Origin: an uncultured Gammaproteobacteria bacterium
Lineage (GTDB): Bacteria; Pseudomonadota; Gammaproteobacteria; GCA-001735895
DNA: 64,000 nt
Direction: 5' to 3'
Assembly: GCA_947259485.1 (NCBI GenBank)
Contig: CAMYLU010000020.1
Coordinates: 1 to 64,000 of the forward strand
The notes under the pieces: model-generated
Databases searched by the model: none
What the model saw: the letters and a program-made list of their open reading frames with translations, nothing else
What the model was told of the DNA's origin: nothing
Shown here: in pieces, positions 10,327 to 19,822 of the stretch
How positions within the stretch are numbered: the stretch's first letter is position 1
How the letters are laid out: every line of letters begins with the position of its first letter
Translations under genes and position numbers: made by a program

Positions 10327-10947
10327 ATGATAGGGATTTTGGGAGGCACCTTCGATCCGATCCACGAGGGACATTTTCACATTGCTACCCAGGTATTGAC
10401 CCGGCTCGGCCTGGAGCAGGTACAGTTTATGCCCTGCGCATTGCCGGTGCATCGCGATGAACCCCATGCCTCGACCACGGATCGCTGCGCGATGATTGAA
10501 TTGATGATCGCAGACGAGACGGCGTTTGCGCTGAACACCCTTGAACTCGATCGCAGTGGCCCATCGTACACGCTCGACAGCCTGCGCGAGATCCGTCGCC
10601 AAACTGACGCGACCCTGGTGCTGCTGCTCGGCGCAGACGCTTTCAATGATTTCGCCAGCTGGAAAATGCCGCATGAAATCCTGAAAATTGCCCACCTGGT
10701 AGTCTGTTATCGGCCGGGTTATGAAGTAGGTGCGCACATCTTCAATGACTATCTTTCCAGTTCATCCAACGTGTTGGCCGAACAATCGGCAGGTGCCATT
10801 CTAATGCTCGAAGTCGAAGCGATTGACTGCTCCTCAAGCGAAGTTCGTGCCGCGTTAGCGAAGGGGGATACCACGGGGCAATGTCTACGACCCGCAGTGG
10901 CAGATTATATCGAAAAACATAATTTATATAGGACAACCATTGACTGA
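10327..10947 (+). CDS. nadD: Nicotinate-nucleotide adenylyltransferase
   Basis: Transfers AMP from ATP to nicotinate mononucleotide, making deamido-NAD in NAD synthesis. The 206-residue protein opens with the nucleotidyltransferase motif GGTFDPIHEGH (residues 5-15) and has the C-terminal SSSEVRAAL motif (ISSTxxR class). Length is normal. Its 3' end overlaps the rsfS start by 8 bases, so translation of the two is probably coupled. Confidence 0.96.
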   Translation: MIGILGGTFDPIHEGHFHIATQVLTRLGLEQVQFMPCALPVHRDEPHASTTDRCAMIELMIADETAFALNTLELDRSGPSYTLDSLREIRRQTDATLVLLLGADAFNDFASWKMPHEILKIAHLVVCYRPGYEVGAHIFNDYLSSSSNVLAEQSAGAILMLEVEAIDCSSSEVRAALAKGDTTGQCLRPAVADYIEKHNLYRTTID

Positions 10948-11299
10948 TACCAATCCCACCAGCTTGCAGGTCGAGGCAACCAAGAAAATGGCACTAGAGG
11001 CGCTGGAAAACCTTAAGGCGGAAAATGTAGTGCTGCTGGACGTGCGTGCCCAGTCCAGTTTCACCGACTATATGATATTTGCGAGCGGCAGCTCCAGGCG
11101 CCACGTCAGTGCAATTGCTGAATCGGTTGTCGAGGCAGCAAAGGCAGCTGATAGCCCCGCCATTGGCATCGAAGGCGAGGATATCGGTGAATGGATACTG
11201 GTTGATCTCGGCGATGTAATCATTCATATCATGTTGCCTGATGTGCGACTCTACTATGACCTTGAAAAACTCTGGGGCGAAGAACTGGCTGTGGGCTGA
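10940..11299 (+). CDS. rsfS: Ribosomal silencing factor RsfS
   Basis: Binds L14 on the 50S subunit and blocks subunit joining when nutrients are low. The 119-residue product carries the family motifs LDVRAQSSFTDYM, GSSRRHV and DLGDVIIHIM. It reads from a TTG at 10940 inside the end of nadD; an internal ATG at 10988 would cut into the first conserved helix, so the TTG is preferred. rlmH follows after 2 bases. Confidence 0.93.
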   Translation: MTDTNPTSLQVEATKKMALEALENLKAENVVLLDVRAQSSFTDYMIFASGSSRRHVSAIAESVVEAAKAADSPAIGIEGEDIGEWILVDLGDVIIHIMLPDVRLYYDLEKLWGEELAVG

Positions 11300-11301
11300 A
11301 A

Positions 11302-11772
11302 ATGCGGATCCAGGTTATCAATGTCGCGCAAAAACTGCCCGCCTGGGTTGACATCGCCTGCAATGATTACCTGAAACGGATTCCGCGGGAAATTTCGCTG
11401 GAATTCGTGACCGTGCCGCTTGCGTCTCGCAAATCACAACAGTCCCGCGCACGCCTGCAACAACAGGAGTCGGCTCTTATACTGGAAAAATTGGCTTCCG
11501 ACAGCCTGAATATTGCGCTCGATGAAGCTGGTGAATCATGGTCAAGTACCGACTGGTCAAAGCACCTGCAACGCTGGATGTTTGATTTTCCGCGCGTGAA
11601 CCTGATTATCGGTGGGCCGGATGGTTTGTCGCCAGCCTGTATCGAAGTCTGCCAGCACAAGGTCTCGCTCGGAAAAATGACGATGCCGCATGCGCTCGTC
11701 AAGGTAGTGCTGGTGGAACAATTGTACCGTGCCTGGAGCATTCACAAAGGTCATCCCTATCATCGCCAATAG
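11302..11772 (+). CDS. rlmH: 23S rRNA pseudouridine-1915 N3-methyltransferase
   Basis: SPOUT-class methyltransferase that methylates pseudouridine 1915 in helix 69 of 23S rRNA on the assembled 70S ribosome. The 156-residue product has the knot motif LIIGGPDGLS and the conserved C-terminal tail EQLYRAWSIHKGHPYHR. Position right after rsfS is the standard order. In Pseudomonas the mrdA/rodA cell-wall genes follow; here maf-rng-yhdP follows instead. Confidence 0.97.
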   Translation: MRIQVINVAQKLPAWVDIACNDYLKRIPREISLEFVTVPLASRKSQQSRARLQQQESALILEKLASDSLNIALDEAGESWSSTDWSKHLQRWMFDFPRVNLIIGGPDGLSPACIEVCQHKVSLGKMTMPHALVKVVLVEQLYRAWSIHKGHPYHRQ

Positions 11773-11807
11773 GCGACCCGGACGGGCTTTCAAGCTATCA
11801 TTCCACT

Positions 11808-12383
11808 ATGATTTACCTCGCCTCCAAATCACCCCGCAGGGCCGAGTTATTGCGCCAGATCGGAATTGAATATGTGGTTCAAGCTCTGGATATCGATGAG
11901 AGCAGAGTAGCAACGGAATCGTCTGTCGAGTACGTAAGCCGCATGGCCAGAACCAAGGCCGGGGTTGTCGCCGAGCAGCTGGACGGGCAGCAGGAGCCTT
12001 ACGCCGTGCTGGCGGCAGATACTACAATCGTGCTCGATGGTGATACCATTGGCAAGCCTGCAAATCGCGAGCAGTGCCACTCTATATTGCGGCAATTGTC
12101 TGGCAGGCAACACCTGGTCTTGAGTGCCGTCGCTTTGGCCACACCGGGCAAGGTTGCGTTACGGCTAACTCAAAACAGGGTGAGCTTCAGGTCATTATCG
12201 GCATCGGAAATCGAGTCCTATTGTGCGACCGGGGAACCGATGGACAAGGCGGGTGCCTACGCAATCCAGGGTAGGGCTGCTATCTTTATTGAACACCTTG
12301 AAGGAAGTTATTCAGCGGTTATGGGTTTGCCGCTTTACGAGACTGCAGAGTTACTGCAAGACGCTAATATAGCGATGTTTTGA
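11808..12383 (+). CDS. maf: Maf family nucleotide pyrophosphatase
   Basis: House-cleaning nucleoside triphosphate pyrophosphatase of the Maf/YhdE type, acting on non-canonical or pyrimidine NTPs such as dTTP/UTP. The 191-residue product starts with the signature LASKSPRRAELL and has the conserved AADTTIVLDG and DKAGAYAIQG motifs, plus PLYETAELL near the end. Its stop overlaps the rng start (TGATG). The maf-rng-yhdP-tldD order is conserved in many gammaproteobacteria. Confidence 0.94.
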   Translation: MIYLASKSPRRAELLRQIGIEYVVQALDIDESRVATESSVEYVSRMARTKAGVVAEQLDGQQEPYAVLAADTTIVLDGDTIGKPANREQCHSILRQLSGRQHLVLSAVALATPGKVALRLTQNRVSFRSLSASEIESYCATGEPMDKAGAYAIQGRAAIFIEHLEGSYSAVMGLPLYETAELLQDANIAMF

Positions 12384-13864
12384 TGATGACGATAAGCGAA
12401 GAAATACTGATCAATATAACTCCCCAGGAAACCCGGGTAGCGATAGTGGAGAACGGGGCGTTACAGGAAGTCAGTATCGAGCGCCAGCGTAGCCGTGGAA
12501 TTGTCGGCAATATATACAAAGGCAAGGTCAATCGGGTGCTGCCCGGTATGGAGGCAGCTTTTGTCGATATAGGTCTCGACAAGGCCGGGTTTCTGCACGT
12601 CTCCGATATCGATACGGGTGATGACAGTGCAGTTGCAGAGGAAAATACGACGCGCCCGACAATCAATGAGCTTTTACGTGAAGGGGAGACTGTATTGGTG
12701 CAGGTTGTCAAAGATCCAATTGGCACCAAGGGAGCACGTTTGACGACCGGTATATCCGTACCCTCCCGCTACCTGGTTTACATGCCAAACTCCACCGCTG
12801 TGGGTATATCGGTCAAGATCGAGGATGAAGCCGAGCGTGAACGCCTGAAAAAACTGATCGAGGCTTGCCGTTCCGAAAGCCAGGTCGGTGGTTGTATTAT
12901 TCGTACCGCCGCGGAAGGCGTTGACGAGACCGAATTGCAGCTTGATATCACTTTTTTATCCAAGCTGTGGGGATCGTTACTCGAGCACGCAGAATCGGTG
13001 TCTGCCGGGAGTATGATTCACGAGGATCTACCGTTGTCGATCCGTACACTGCGTGACATGGTGGGGGTCGATACCAGCCTGGTAAAAGTTGATTCTCGAG
13101 AAACATACCAGCGTATGACCGATTTCGCGACGCGTTATATTCCGGACCTGCCAGCCAGGATCGAACACTATCCGGGCGAACGCCCCTTGTTTGATGTTTA
13201 CAATATCGATGATGAACTGCAACGTGCGCTCGCACGCCAGGTCAGTCTTAAATCAGGTGGTTACCTGATTATTGACCAAACCGAGGCGATGACGACCATT
13301 GATATCAATACCGGTGCGTTTGTGGGTCATCAAAACCTCGAAGAAACCATTTTCAAAACCAATATGGAGGCGTCGCAGGCAATCGCACGGCAACTCAGGT
13401 TGCGCAATCTCGGGGGTATTATCATCATCGATTTCATCGACATGGAGCACGAGGATCATAAGCGACAGGTATTAAAATCACTCGAGAAGTACCTTGATAA
13501 GGATCATGCCAAGACCCAGGTTTGCGAGGTTTCGCCGTTGGGGCTGGTCGAAATGACGCGTAAACGCACGCGTGAAAGCCTGGAGCATATTCTGTGCGAG
13601 CCCTGTAAAACCTGTCATGGCCGAGGCTCGCTTAAGACCACTGAAACCGTGTGTTACGAGATATTCCGCGAAATCCTGCGCGAGGCCCGCTTTTATGATG
13701 AAGCGCGGCAATTGCTGGTTATGGCAAACCAGGATGTCGTCGACAGATTACTCGACGAGGAGGCGGCTAATTTGGCTGAACTCGAAACCTTTATCAAAAT
13801 TCCGGTCAAACTTCAGGTAGAGGCACACTTATCTCAGGAATCTTATGACGTGGTGCCAGTCTAA
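12383..13864 (+). CDS. rng: Ribonuclease G
   Basis: Endoribonuclease that matures the 5' end of 16S rRNA and degrades some mRNAs. The product is about 493 residues, the same length as E. coli RNase G, and lacks the long C-terminal scaffold of RNase E. An S1-like RNA-binding domain occupies about 35-125 (GNIYKGKVNRVLPGMEAAFVD). The catalytic DNase I-like region includes TTIDINTGAFVG and IIDFIDM, and the zinc-link motif CEPCKTCHGRG follows. ATG at 12383 overlaps the maf stop; a TTG at 12380 and ATG at 12386 are alternatives. Confidence 0.95.
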   Translation: MMTISEEILINITPQETRVAIVENGALQEVSIERQRSRGIVGNIYKGKVNRVLPGMEAAFVDIGLDKAGFLHVSDIDTGDDSAVAEENTTRPTINELLREGETVLVQVVKDPIGTKGARLTTGISVPSRYLVYMPNSTAVGISVKIEDEAERERLKKLIEACRSESQVGGCIIRTAAEGVDETELQLDITFLSKLWGSLLEHAESVSAGSMIHEDLPLSIRTLRDMVGVDTSLVKVDSRETYQRMTDFATRYIPDLPARIEHYPGERPLFDVYNIDDELQRALARQVSLKSGGYLIIDQTEAMTTIDINTGAFVGHQNLEETIFKTNMEASQAIARQLRLRNLGGIIIIDFIDMEHEDHKRQVLKSLEKYLDKDHAKTQVCEVSPLGLVEMTRKRTRESLEHILCEPCKTCHGRGSLKTTETVCYEIFREILREARFYDEARQLLVMANQDVVDRLLDEEAANLAELETFIKIPVKLQVEAHLSQESYDVVPV

Positions 13865-13882
13865 ATATCTCGAGCTGATCGA

Positions 13883-16800
13883 ATGGAGCTTCTGAAAAGA
13901 ATTAGCCTTGGAGTGTTCGTAGTCGCTGTCATCCTGCTGGCGATTATCATGGGCGGGTTGAGGCTCGCGATAAGCAATATCGAGTATTTCAAACCCGAAA
14001 TTGCGTACCTGCTGGAGCGTGATGTCAGTAAAGGTATTGTCTTTACCGGGGTCAGCGGAGAAGTAAACCGCTTCAATCCGATTCTTCGTATCGAAAATGT
14101 CTCGATAAATCTGCCCGATAGGTCACAACCATTATTTATCGATCGCCTCACGGTTGAGTTCGATTTTTGGGCCAGCCTGAAGCAGGAAGCCCCTGTCGTG
14201 CTTGAAATTTCAGGCAGGCTCGAAAAACTGGAATTGAAAAGAGATGAGTCAGGTCGATGGTGGACTCACGATCTCGAGATTGGTACGGGTAAAAATCGAA
14301 GTTCGACCTTCGATTTCATGGAATCGCTGGCATTCGTGCCGCGCTACCTCAAACTCGATTTGCGTCGGCTAATCATCCGCGATGAAAAAAATCCCGCGAC
14401 CTACCAGTTAGAACGCATCTCAGCACACATCAATTACCAGCAAGGTCAGTTTTTTACACAGCTAAGCGCCGCGCTGCCGGATGAGCTCGGGCAGGGCATA
14501 TTGGTGAAATCGGTTGTGGGCCCGGATCGAAGCGTTTTCTATATCAATGTGTCTAATTTGCAATTGCCTGCCATTGCCGGGTTGTTTGACTTGAACACCT
14601 GGGGCCTGACAAATGGTGCACTGGATGGTGAAGCCTGGATTAACATGTCCGGTGCGCGTGTCGTCGCCGTCAATGGAGACATGGTACTTAAGCAAGGCCT
14701 GCTGCGGGCCTTTGCCGATAAAAAGCCCCTGGCGGTGGATTATCACGCGCGATTCAGTGCCATTCATCGTAAATCCAGTTGGCGCGTTACCGGCAATGTT
14801 GACCGTTTGAGAGTCGATAATCAGAGTGTTTTAGGATTTCGTACCCAGTTGGAAATCGCTGACGGACCCGACCAGACCCTGGTTTCTGCGTGGATAAACC
14901 GATTCCAGATCTCCGGTTTGCCGGCTATAGCGGGACAGTGGTTACCGGCAAACGTCAATCAGCAAATCGCGCAAGGTAAACTGCAGGGATTACTTCGGGA
15001 CCTGGTGTTCAATATTGATCTGCGGCGACCGGAGGAATTTAAAATCGGCGGTCAAGCGGTCCAGGTTAACAACGAGGCATTCGGAAATATTCCGGGCGCA
15101 ACGAATCTGAACGCTGATTTTCTGTTAGCGGGCAGGCGGCTGGGAGTAAAGGTCCATGGCGAGCGGGTCAGTCTCGACTTCGCTGACTTTTTCAGGGCTC
15201 CACTGGAATTTGATGCGCTGGAGTTGAGCGCAAATGCCAGCCGCAACGATTCAGGTGAAATTTCGTTTTCAGTTAACGAATTCCAGGCTAGCAACCAGGA
15301 TGCCAGGGTTTCGGGTCGCATATGGATGGAATCCGATGATCACGAGCGCCCGTTCATGTTTCTGCGCGCCAACTTTACCGATGCTGATGCAAGCAGCGCC
15401 GGTAAATATATGCCGATAAAATTATTGCCCGAGAAGACACTGGAGTGGCTGGATCGCGGTATTAAGGGAGGATTTGCGCCTGCTGGCGATCTACAGTTCC
15501 ACGGCAGGCTTAGCGGCTTCAAAAAGCTTCAACAGGAAAAGTCGGGCGAATTTTTTGTCGATTTCAATGTCGAGCAGGCCGACGTGTTTTTTGCACCCGG
15601 CTGGCTGCATGCCAGGAACGGTACCGGCAGGGTTTTATTTCATAATACTGGACTTGAGTTCGATCTTGATCGAGTCAGTTATGAGAATCTTGATAATGCC
15701 CGCGCCCAGGGATCGATCGCCGATTTCAGTAAAGCGGTGCTGGAACTCGCGGTCAAGGCAGATTCTCCGGTAACCGACGCGATCCGTATATGGATCGAAA
15801 CTCCAGTCGGGCAACGTTATCGTGAAGTGATCGGTAATTTGCACGACCTTGAAGGTAACGTCAGCAGTGATATCCAAATTAGCTTGCCGCTGCATAGCGG
15901 AGACGAGAAACAGCAGGTGCTTGTCCTGGTCGATCTCAAAAATGCGCGCGCGCGAGCGCGGAACTGGGGGCTCGACCTGTCACAGATAAACGGCCAACTG
16001 CGGGTAACCGAGGATACGATTGTTGCCCGGGAGTTGAATGCCAGGTTCTTCGAAGATCCGGTCGAGATTGAGATCAGAACCGTAAAACCGGGCGGTGATA
16101 CGGTTGTGAATGTGGACGGAATCCTTGAATCCAGAAACCTGCTAAAGCGACTACCTGAAAACATGACCCGACACATTCACGGCAAGAGCGATTGGCAAGT
16201 GAAGCTGAATTTTGCGGCAGAATCAGTATCAGACGAGCTCCCGTATTTGCAGATAAGCGCAGCCAGCAAGTTAAAAAACACGGAAATAGCGCTACCTGCG
16301 CCGTTTGCCAAGTCCAGCCAGGATTCTTCACGGATTTCGGCCGAGGTTAATTTTTTTCCGCAACAGGTTGACTTCACCACCGACCTCGGTGTCGACATTC
16401 ATGCGCGAGGACAGCTGAGCTCACGCGATGAGCAGGATTTTCAGCTTGATTCGCTCGAGCTCGCCTTCGCGGCTAAGCTCGAGCCCACAACACGGCCGGG
16501 ATTACATCTCTACGGATTTGTACCCGAAATTTCAATTGACGACTGGATTCAGGTTTTCAAGGGCTCTGGTGTGTCGAGTCCCGATCTGCTCCAATCTGCC
16601 AGTCTGGAATTTGATCGGGTTAATGCCTTTAACCGGGTACTTGAAAAAGTTGTATTCGAAGTTAACCAAACCGATCATCGCTTTGTTGGAGAAATTCAAT
16701 CTTCACTGCTCAGCGGCCGCTTTGAAGCTCCGAGCCAGGTTTCTCCGCAAAATCCGCTTGTCGTCAACCTTGAGTACCTGAGACTGGACAAACTCGACCA

Positions 16801-17680
16801 GGAAGCAGATTATGCCGCATTGCTGCCGAGTGATTTGACCGATTTTCGCTTCAGTTCCCAGGCACTGATTTTTCATGACATGCTGTTTAATGATGCGCTA
16901 ATTGAGGCCAGGCAAGTTGAAAATACACTTCATGTCGATAATTTCAGCATGCGCCGTGAAGAGATTCTTATGACTGGAAAAGCGCAATGGGAATACGATG
17001 CAACTAAGCGTTCACATCTTTCCAGTGTCAACGTGGGCTTCAAGGGCCCTGATTTAGGCTTGGCGATAGCGGGACTAGGATTCGGTGACTCCATGACTGA
17101 TGGCAGCGTAGACTTTAACGGTGGCTTTACCTGGTCGGCACCGTTGCTGGCTTTCGAGCTGGATAATTTCAAAGGTGAAGCCGAGCTGAAAATTATCGAC
17201 GGAATACTCAATAACGTCGAACCGGGCGGTGGCAGGTTTGTTGGACTGTTGAGCTTGAGCGCTTTACCGAGGCGGCTGGCGCTGGATTTTTCCGACGTGG
17301 TGGTTGAGGGTATGGAATTTGATAAAATTACCGGATCCTACCGGATAGATGGCGGCATACTTTTTACCGAGGACACCCGGATGGACGGTCCCGCTGCTGA
17401 AATCAAGATTTCGGGTCAGACAGGCATAAAAACGCGCGATTATGACCAGCTTATTCGTGTCACACCGAAAATCCGGCAAACGCTGCCAATAATAGGAGCG
17501 ATTTCGGCAGGGAGCACGGTCGGCTGGGGGTTGCTACTGCTGCAAAACCTGTTTAAAAAGTCCATAGACGATGCGGTGGAAGTTGAATACAAGATTACCG
17601 GAAGTTGGGATGACCCCCAGATTGAATTGATAAAGGCGGTTGATGAAAACCAGCAAGAATTACCGAAACGTGAAAGGTAA
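13883..17680 (+). CDS. yhdP: YhdP/AsmA-like envelope phospholipid transport protein
   Basis: Very large (1265 residues) inner-membrane-anchored protein of the AsmA-like group. One N-terminal transmembrane helix (about 10-30) precedes a long beta-rich periplasmic body. In E. coli YhdP, TamB and YdbH together carry phospholipids from the inner to the outer membrane through bridge-like grooves. Length matches E. coli YhdP (1266). The conserved C-terminal AsmA_2-like region is near residues 1000-1220. It sits 18 bases after rng and overlaps the next small gene, as in many relatives. Confidence 0.9.
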   Translation: MELLKRISLGVFVVAVILLAIIMGGLRLAISNIEYFKPEIAYLLERDVSKGIVFTGVSGEVNRFNPILRIENVSINLPDRSQPLFIDRLTVEFDFWASLKQEAPVVLEISGRLEKLELKRDESGRWWTHDLEIGTGKNRSSTFDFMESLAFVPRYLKLDLRRLIIRDEKNPATYQLERISAHINYQQGQFFTQLSAALPDELGQGILVKSVVGPDRSVFYINVSNLQLPAIAGLFDLNTWGLTNGALDGEAWINMSGARVVAVNGDMVLKQGLLRAFADKKPLAVDYHARFSAIHRKSSWRVTGNVDRLRVDNQSVLGFRTQLEIADGPDQTLVSAWINRFQISGLPAIAGQWLPANVNQQIAQGKLQGLLRDLVFNIDLRRPEEFKIGGQAVQVNNEAFGNIPGATNLNADFLLAGRRLGVKVHGERVSLDFADFFRAPLEFDALELSANASRNDSGEISFSVNEFQASNQDARVSGRIWMESDDHERPFMFLRANFTDADASSAGKYMPIKLLPEKTLEWLDRGIKGGFAPAGDLQFHGRLSGFKKLQQEKSGEFFVDFNVEQADVFFAPGWLHARNGTGRVLFHNTGLEFDLDRVSYENLDNARAQGSIADFSKAVLELAVKADSPVTDAIRIWIETPVGQRYREVIGNLHDLEGNVSSDIQISLPLHSGDEKQQVLVLVDLKNARARARNWGLDLSQINGQLRVTEDTIVARELNARFFEDPVEIEIRTVKPGGDTVVNVDGILESRNLLKRLPENMTRHIHGKSDWQVKLNFAAESVSDELPYLQISAASKLKNTEIALPAPFAKSSQDSSRISAEVNFFPQQVDFTTDLGVDIHARGQLSSRDEQDFQLDSLELAFAAKLEPTTRPGLHLYGFVPEISIDDWIQVFKGSGVSSPDLLQSASLEFDRVNAFNRVLEKVVFEVNQTDHRFVGEIQSSLLSGRFEAPSQVSPQNPLVVNLEYLRLDKLDQEADYAALLPSDLTDFRFSSQALIFHDMLFNDALIEARQVENTLHVDNFSMRREEILMTGKAQWEYDATKRSHLSSVNVGFKGPDLGLAIAGLGFGDSMTDGSVDFNGGFTWSAPLLAFELDNFKGEAELKIIDGILNNVEPGGGRFVGLLSLSALPRRLALDFSDVVVEGMEFDKITGSYRIDGGILFTEDTRMDGPAAEIKISGQTGIKTRDYDQLIRVTPKIRQTLPIIGAISAGSTVGWGLLLLQNLFKKSIDDAVEVEYKITGSWDDPQIELIKAVDENQQELPKRER

Positions 17681-18023
17681 AGCCTGTATCCTCTGCCTGC
17701 TCCTGGTAACGGGTCATGTGTGGGCTAACTCGGTTCGTATTTTTACGCTGAGCGCCGATGAATGGGCGCGGCCGCGTTCTGGCGCGGTAATTCCGCAACT
17801 GTCAGCTATACGCTCCGCGGTGAGCTACTGGGGCAAGGGTGGAGACAGGATTATGATCATTCGATATCCGGGCGAGGATAGCGGTGAACTCTGGGCCGCG
17901 GAAATGCGAGACTGGTTGATATCTCTCGGTGTGCCCTCAGATTATATCCTGCTGCTGTCGGGTACTCAGGCAGCCGATGAAATCAAACTCGTGGTCGGCA
18001 ATCGCGACGAAATGGAGCAATAA
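17643..18023 (+). CDS. Small exported protein of unknown function
   Basis: About 126 residues. The ATG at 17643 lies inside the end of yhdP (38-base overlap); a TTG just before it is an alternative. A signal peptide (positive N terminus, then CILCLLLVTGHVWA) predicts export to the periplasm. The mature part has an alternating strand-helix pattern with RIFTLSADEWARPRSG and a later IIRYPGEDSGELWAAEMRDWL, somewhat like an OmpA/peptidoglycan-type fold, but I cannot assign a family. Between yhdP and tldD other gammaproteobacteria often carry a nitrilase gene; that gene is absent here. Confidence 0.75.
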   Translation: MKTSKNYRNVKGKACILCLLLVTGHVWANSVRIFTLSADEWARPRSGAVIPQLSAIRSAVSYWGKGGDRIMIIRYPGEDSGELWAAEMRDWLISLGVPSDYILLLSGTQAADEIKLVVGNRDEMEQ

Positions 18024-18029
18024 CTAGAT

Positions 18030-19472
18030 ATGGCGTCAACTTTAGAGGCAGTTAGTAAAGCTATTCTCGAACCGAGCGAACTGCAAATTGAGCAGCTCGG
18101 CGGATTTCTCGATGGCTTACAGGGCAAAAATGTCGATGCAGGGGATCTGTATTTTCAAACCAGTCAACAGGAATCCTGGGTCATGGATGACGGCATATTG
18201 CGCGAGGGTAGTTTTAATATCGAGAAAGGGGTAGGCATTCGTGCCATGTCCGAGGAGAAAACCGGCTTCGCCTATTGTGATGATCTGCGCAGTAATGCGA
18301 TTACCCAGGCGGTCGGTAATGCGCGTGCGATTGTAAAGCAGGGCCAGTCAGGAACCAGCGAGATTAAGCTGGCGAGTAAACCTGCGACTGCCTTGTACAC
18401 TTCATACAACCCGGTGGATGGTCGCAGTGCTGAAGAAAAAGTCGAACTTCTCAAAAAACTTGATGCTTATACCCGCTCACTTGATGAGCGTATCGAACAG
18501 GTCATTATTTCGTTGTCGGGTGGTATCGATCATGTACTGGTCGCGGCTACCGATAATACCCTGGCCTCCGACATACGCCCGTTGGTTCGTCTTAATGTTA
18601 CCGTGTTGATGCATCAAGCGGAGCGTCGTGAACAAGGCAGCGCCGGCTGTGGTGGTCGACATGCATACGATGTTTTTTTTGATTCTGACCGGGCCTATGA
18701 ACTGGCACGCGAAGCGGTCAGGCAGGCCACGGTAAATCTTGAATCGGTTGCGACACCCGCCGGCACCATGCCCGTGGTATTGGGACCAGGCTGGCCCGGT
18801 GTCCTGTTACACGAAGCGGTCGGTCACGGCCTGGAAGGGGATTTCAATCGCAAGGGTACTTCGGCGTTCAGTAACAAGCTAGGTCAGCAAGTGGCTTCAC
18901 CGCTGTGCACGGTGGTAGATGACGGCACGCTGGTTGACCGCCGGGGTTCGTTAACCGTAGACGACGAGGGTGTGCCCGCACAGTGCACGACGCTGATCGA
19001 AAACGGCATACTCAAGGGATACATGCAAGATAAGATGAATGCCCGGTTGATGGGAACCCGGTCAACTTCGAACGGACGACGCGAATCTTTTGCCCATCTA
19101 CCAATGCCACGCATGACCAACACCTATATGCTGCCCGGTGAAAGCGATCCCGGGGAAATTCTCAGTTCGGTGGACAAGGGCCTGTACGCGGTGAATTTTG
19201 GCGGCGGCCAGGTAGATATCACTTCGGGTCGTTTTGTATTTTCGCTCTCCGAGGCCTACCTGATCGAAAAAGGCAAGATTACGGCACCGGTCAAGGGTGC
19301 AACCCTGATTGGATCCGGCCCCGAGGTCATGGGCAAAATATCGATGGTGGGCAATGACCTGGAACTGGACCAGGGTGTCGGTGTCTGTGGTAAAGAAGGA
19401 CAGTCGGTGCCGGTCGGGGTAGGACAGCCCAGCTTGAAAATTGATGAAATAACGGTCGGCGGTACCGACTAG
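18030..19472 (+). CDS. tldD: Metalloprotease TldD
   Basis: TldD pairs with TldE (PmbA) to form a heterodimeric zinc protease that degrades unfolded peptides and trims natural products such as microcin B17. The active subunit is TldD: its metal site HEAVGH is at residues 261-266. The product is 480 residues, normal length, with a complete C-terminal domain ending in the VGVCGKEGQ region. No tldE/pmbA is present in this window, so the partner must be encoded elsewhere. The end overlaps a convergent small gene by 4 bases. Confidence 0.95.
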   Translation: MASTLEAVSKAILEPSELQIEQLGGFLDGLQGKNVDAGDLYFQTSQQESWVMDDGILREGSFNIEKGVGIRAMSEEKTGFAYCDDLRSNAITQAVGNARAIVKQGQSGTSEIKLASKPATALYTSYNPVDGRSAEEKVELLKKLDAYTRSLDERIEQVIISLSGGIDHVLVAATDNTLASDIRPLVRLNVTVLMHQAERREQGSAGCGGRHAYDVFFDSDRAYELAREAVRQATVNLESVATPAGTMPVVLGPGWPGVLLHEAVGHGLEGDFNRKGTSAFSNKLGQQVASPLCTVVDDGTLVDRRGSLTVDDEGVPAQCTTLIENGILKGYMQDKMNARLMGTRSTSNGRRESFAHLPMPRMTNTYMLPGESDPGEILSSVDKGLYAVNFGGGQVDITSGRFVFSLSEAYLIEKGKITAPVKGATLIGSGPEVMGKISMVGNDLELDQGVGVCGKEGQSVPVGVGQPSLKIDEITVGGTD

Positions 19473-19822
19473 TTCACTGAAACCGCGGTGATTTCCATAC
19501 CATTTTCGCCGCTTTGCAGGGTTAACAGGCCGAGGAATTCTCCTTCAAATTTCGAGCTGCCGAGCCTCCACATTATCGTTATCGAATTTTCCCGGTGAAT
19601 CGAATCGATAAACTCGAAGTCGGGCTCGATCGAGGTTAACACCGGAAAGTCCTCGCAACTCTGACGAAAATGCTCTTCCGATAGTTTTGCCAGTAACTCG
19701 TTTGAGAAACCACGCGAAAATCGCGCGTAATTCTGCTCACGCGCGGCTTCGACGATGTTTTTCCAGATCGGTTCCGCCACCGCGCGCAATTGTTCCTTGT
19801 GCAAGCGCGAGAATTGCGTCAC
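19469..19822 (-). CDS. Small hypothetical protein downstream of the RND pump
   Basis: A 117-residue soluble protein with no signal peptide or membrane segment. Its alpha-helical N terminus and C-terminal beta strands ([19 protein letters not shown]) suggest an NTF2-like or SnoaL-like cone fold, but no catalytic motif stands out. It overlaps the RND permease stop by 4 bases, so it is the third gene of that operon. Its 3' end overlaps tldD from the other strand. Function unknown. Confidence 0.65.
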   Translation of the reverse strand: MTQFSRLHKEQLRAVAEPIWKNIVEAAREQNYARFSRGFSNELLAKLSEEHFRQSCEDFPVLTSIEPDFEFIDSIHRENSITIMWRLGSSKFEGEFLGLLTLQSGENGMEITAVSVN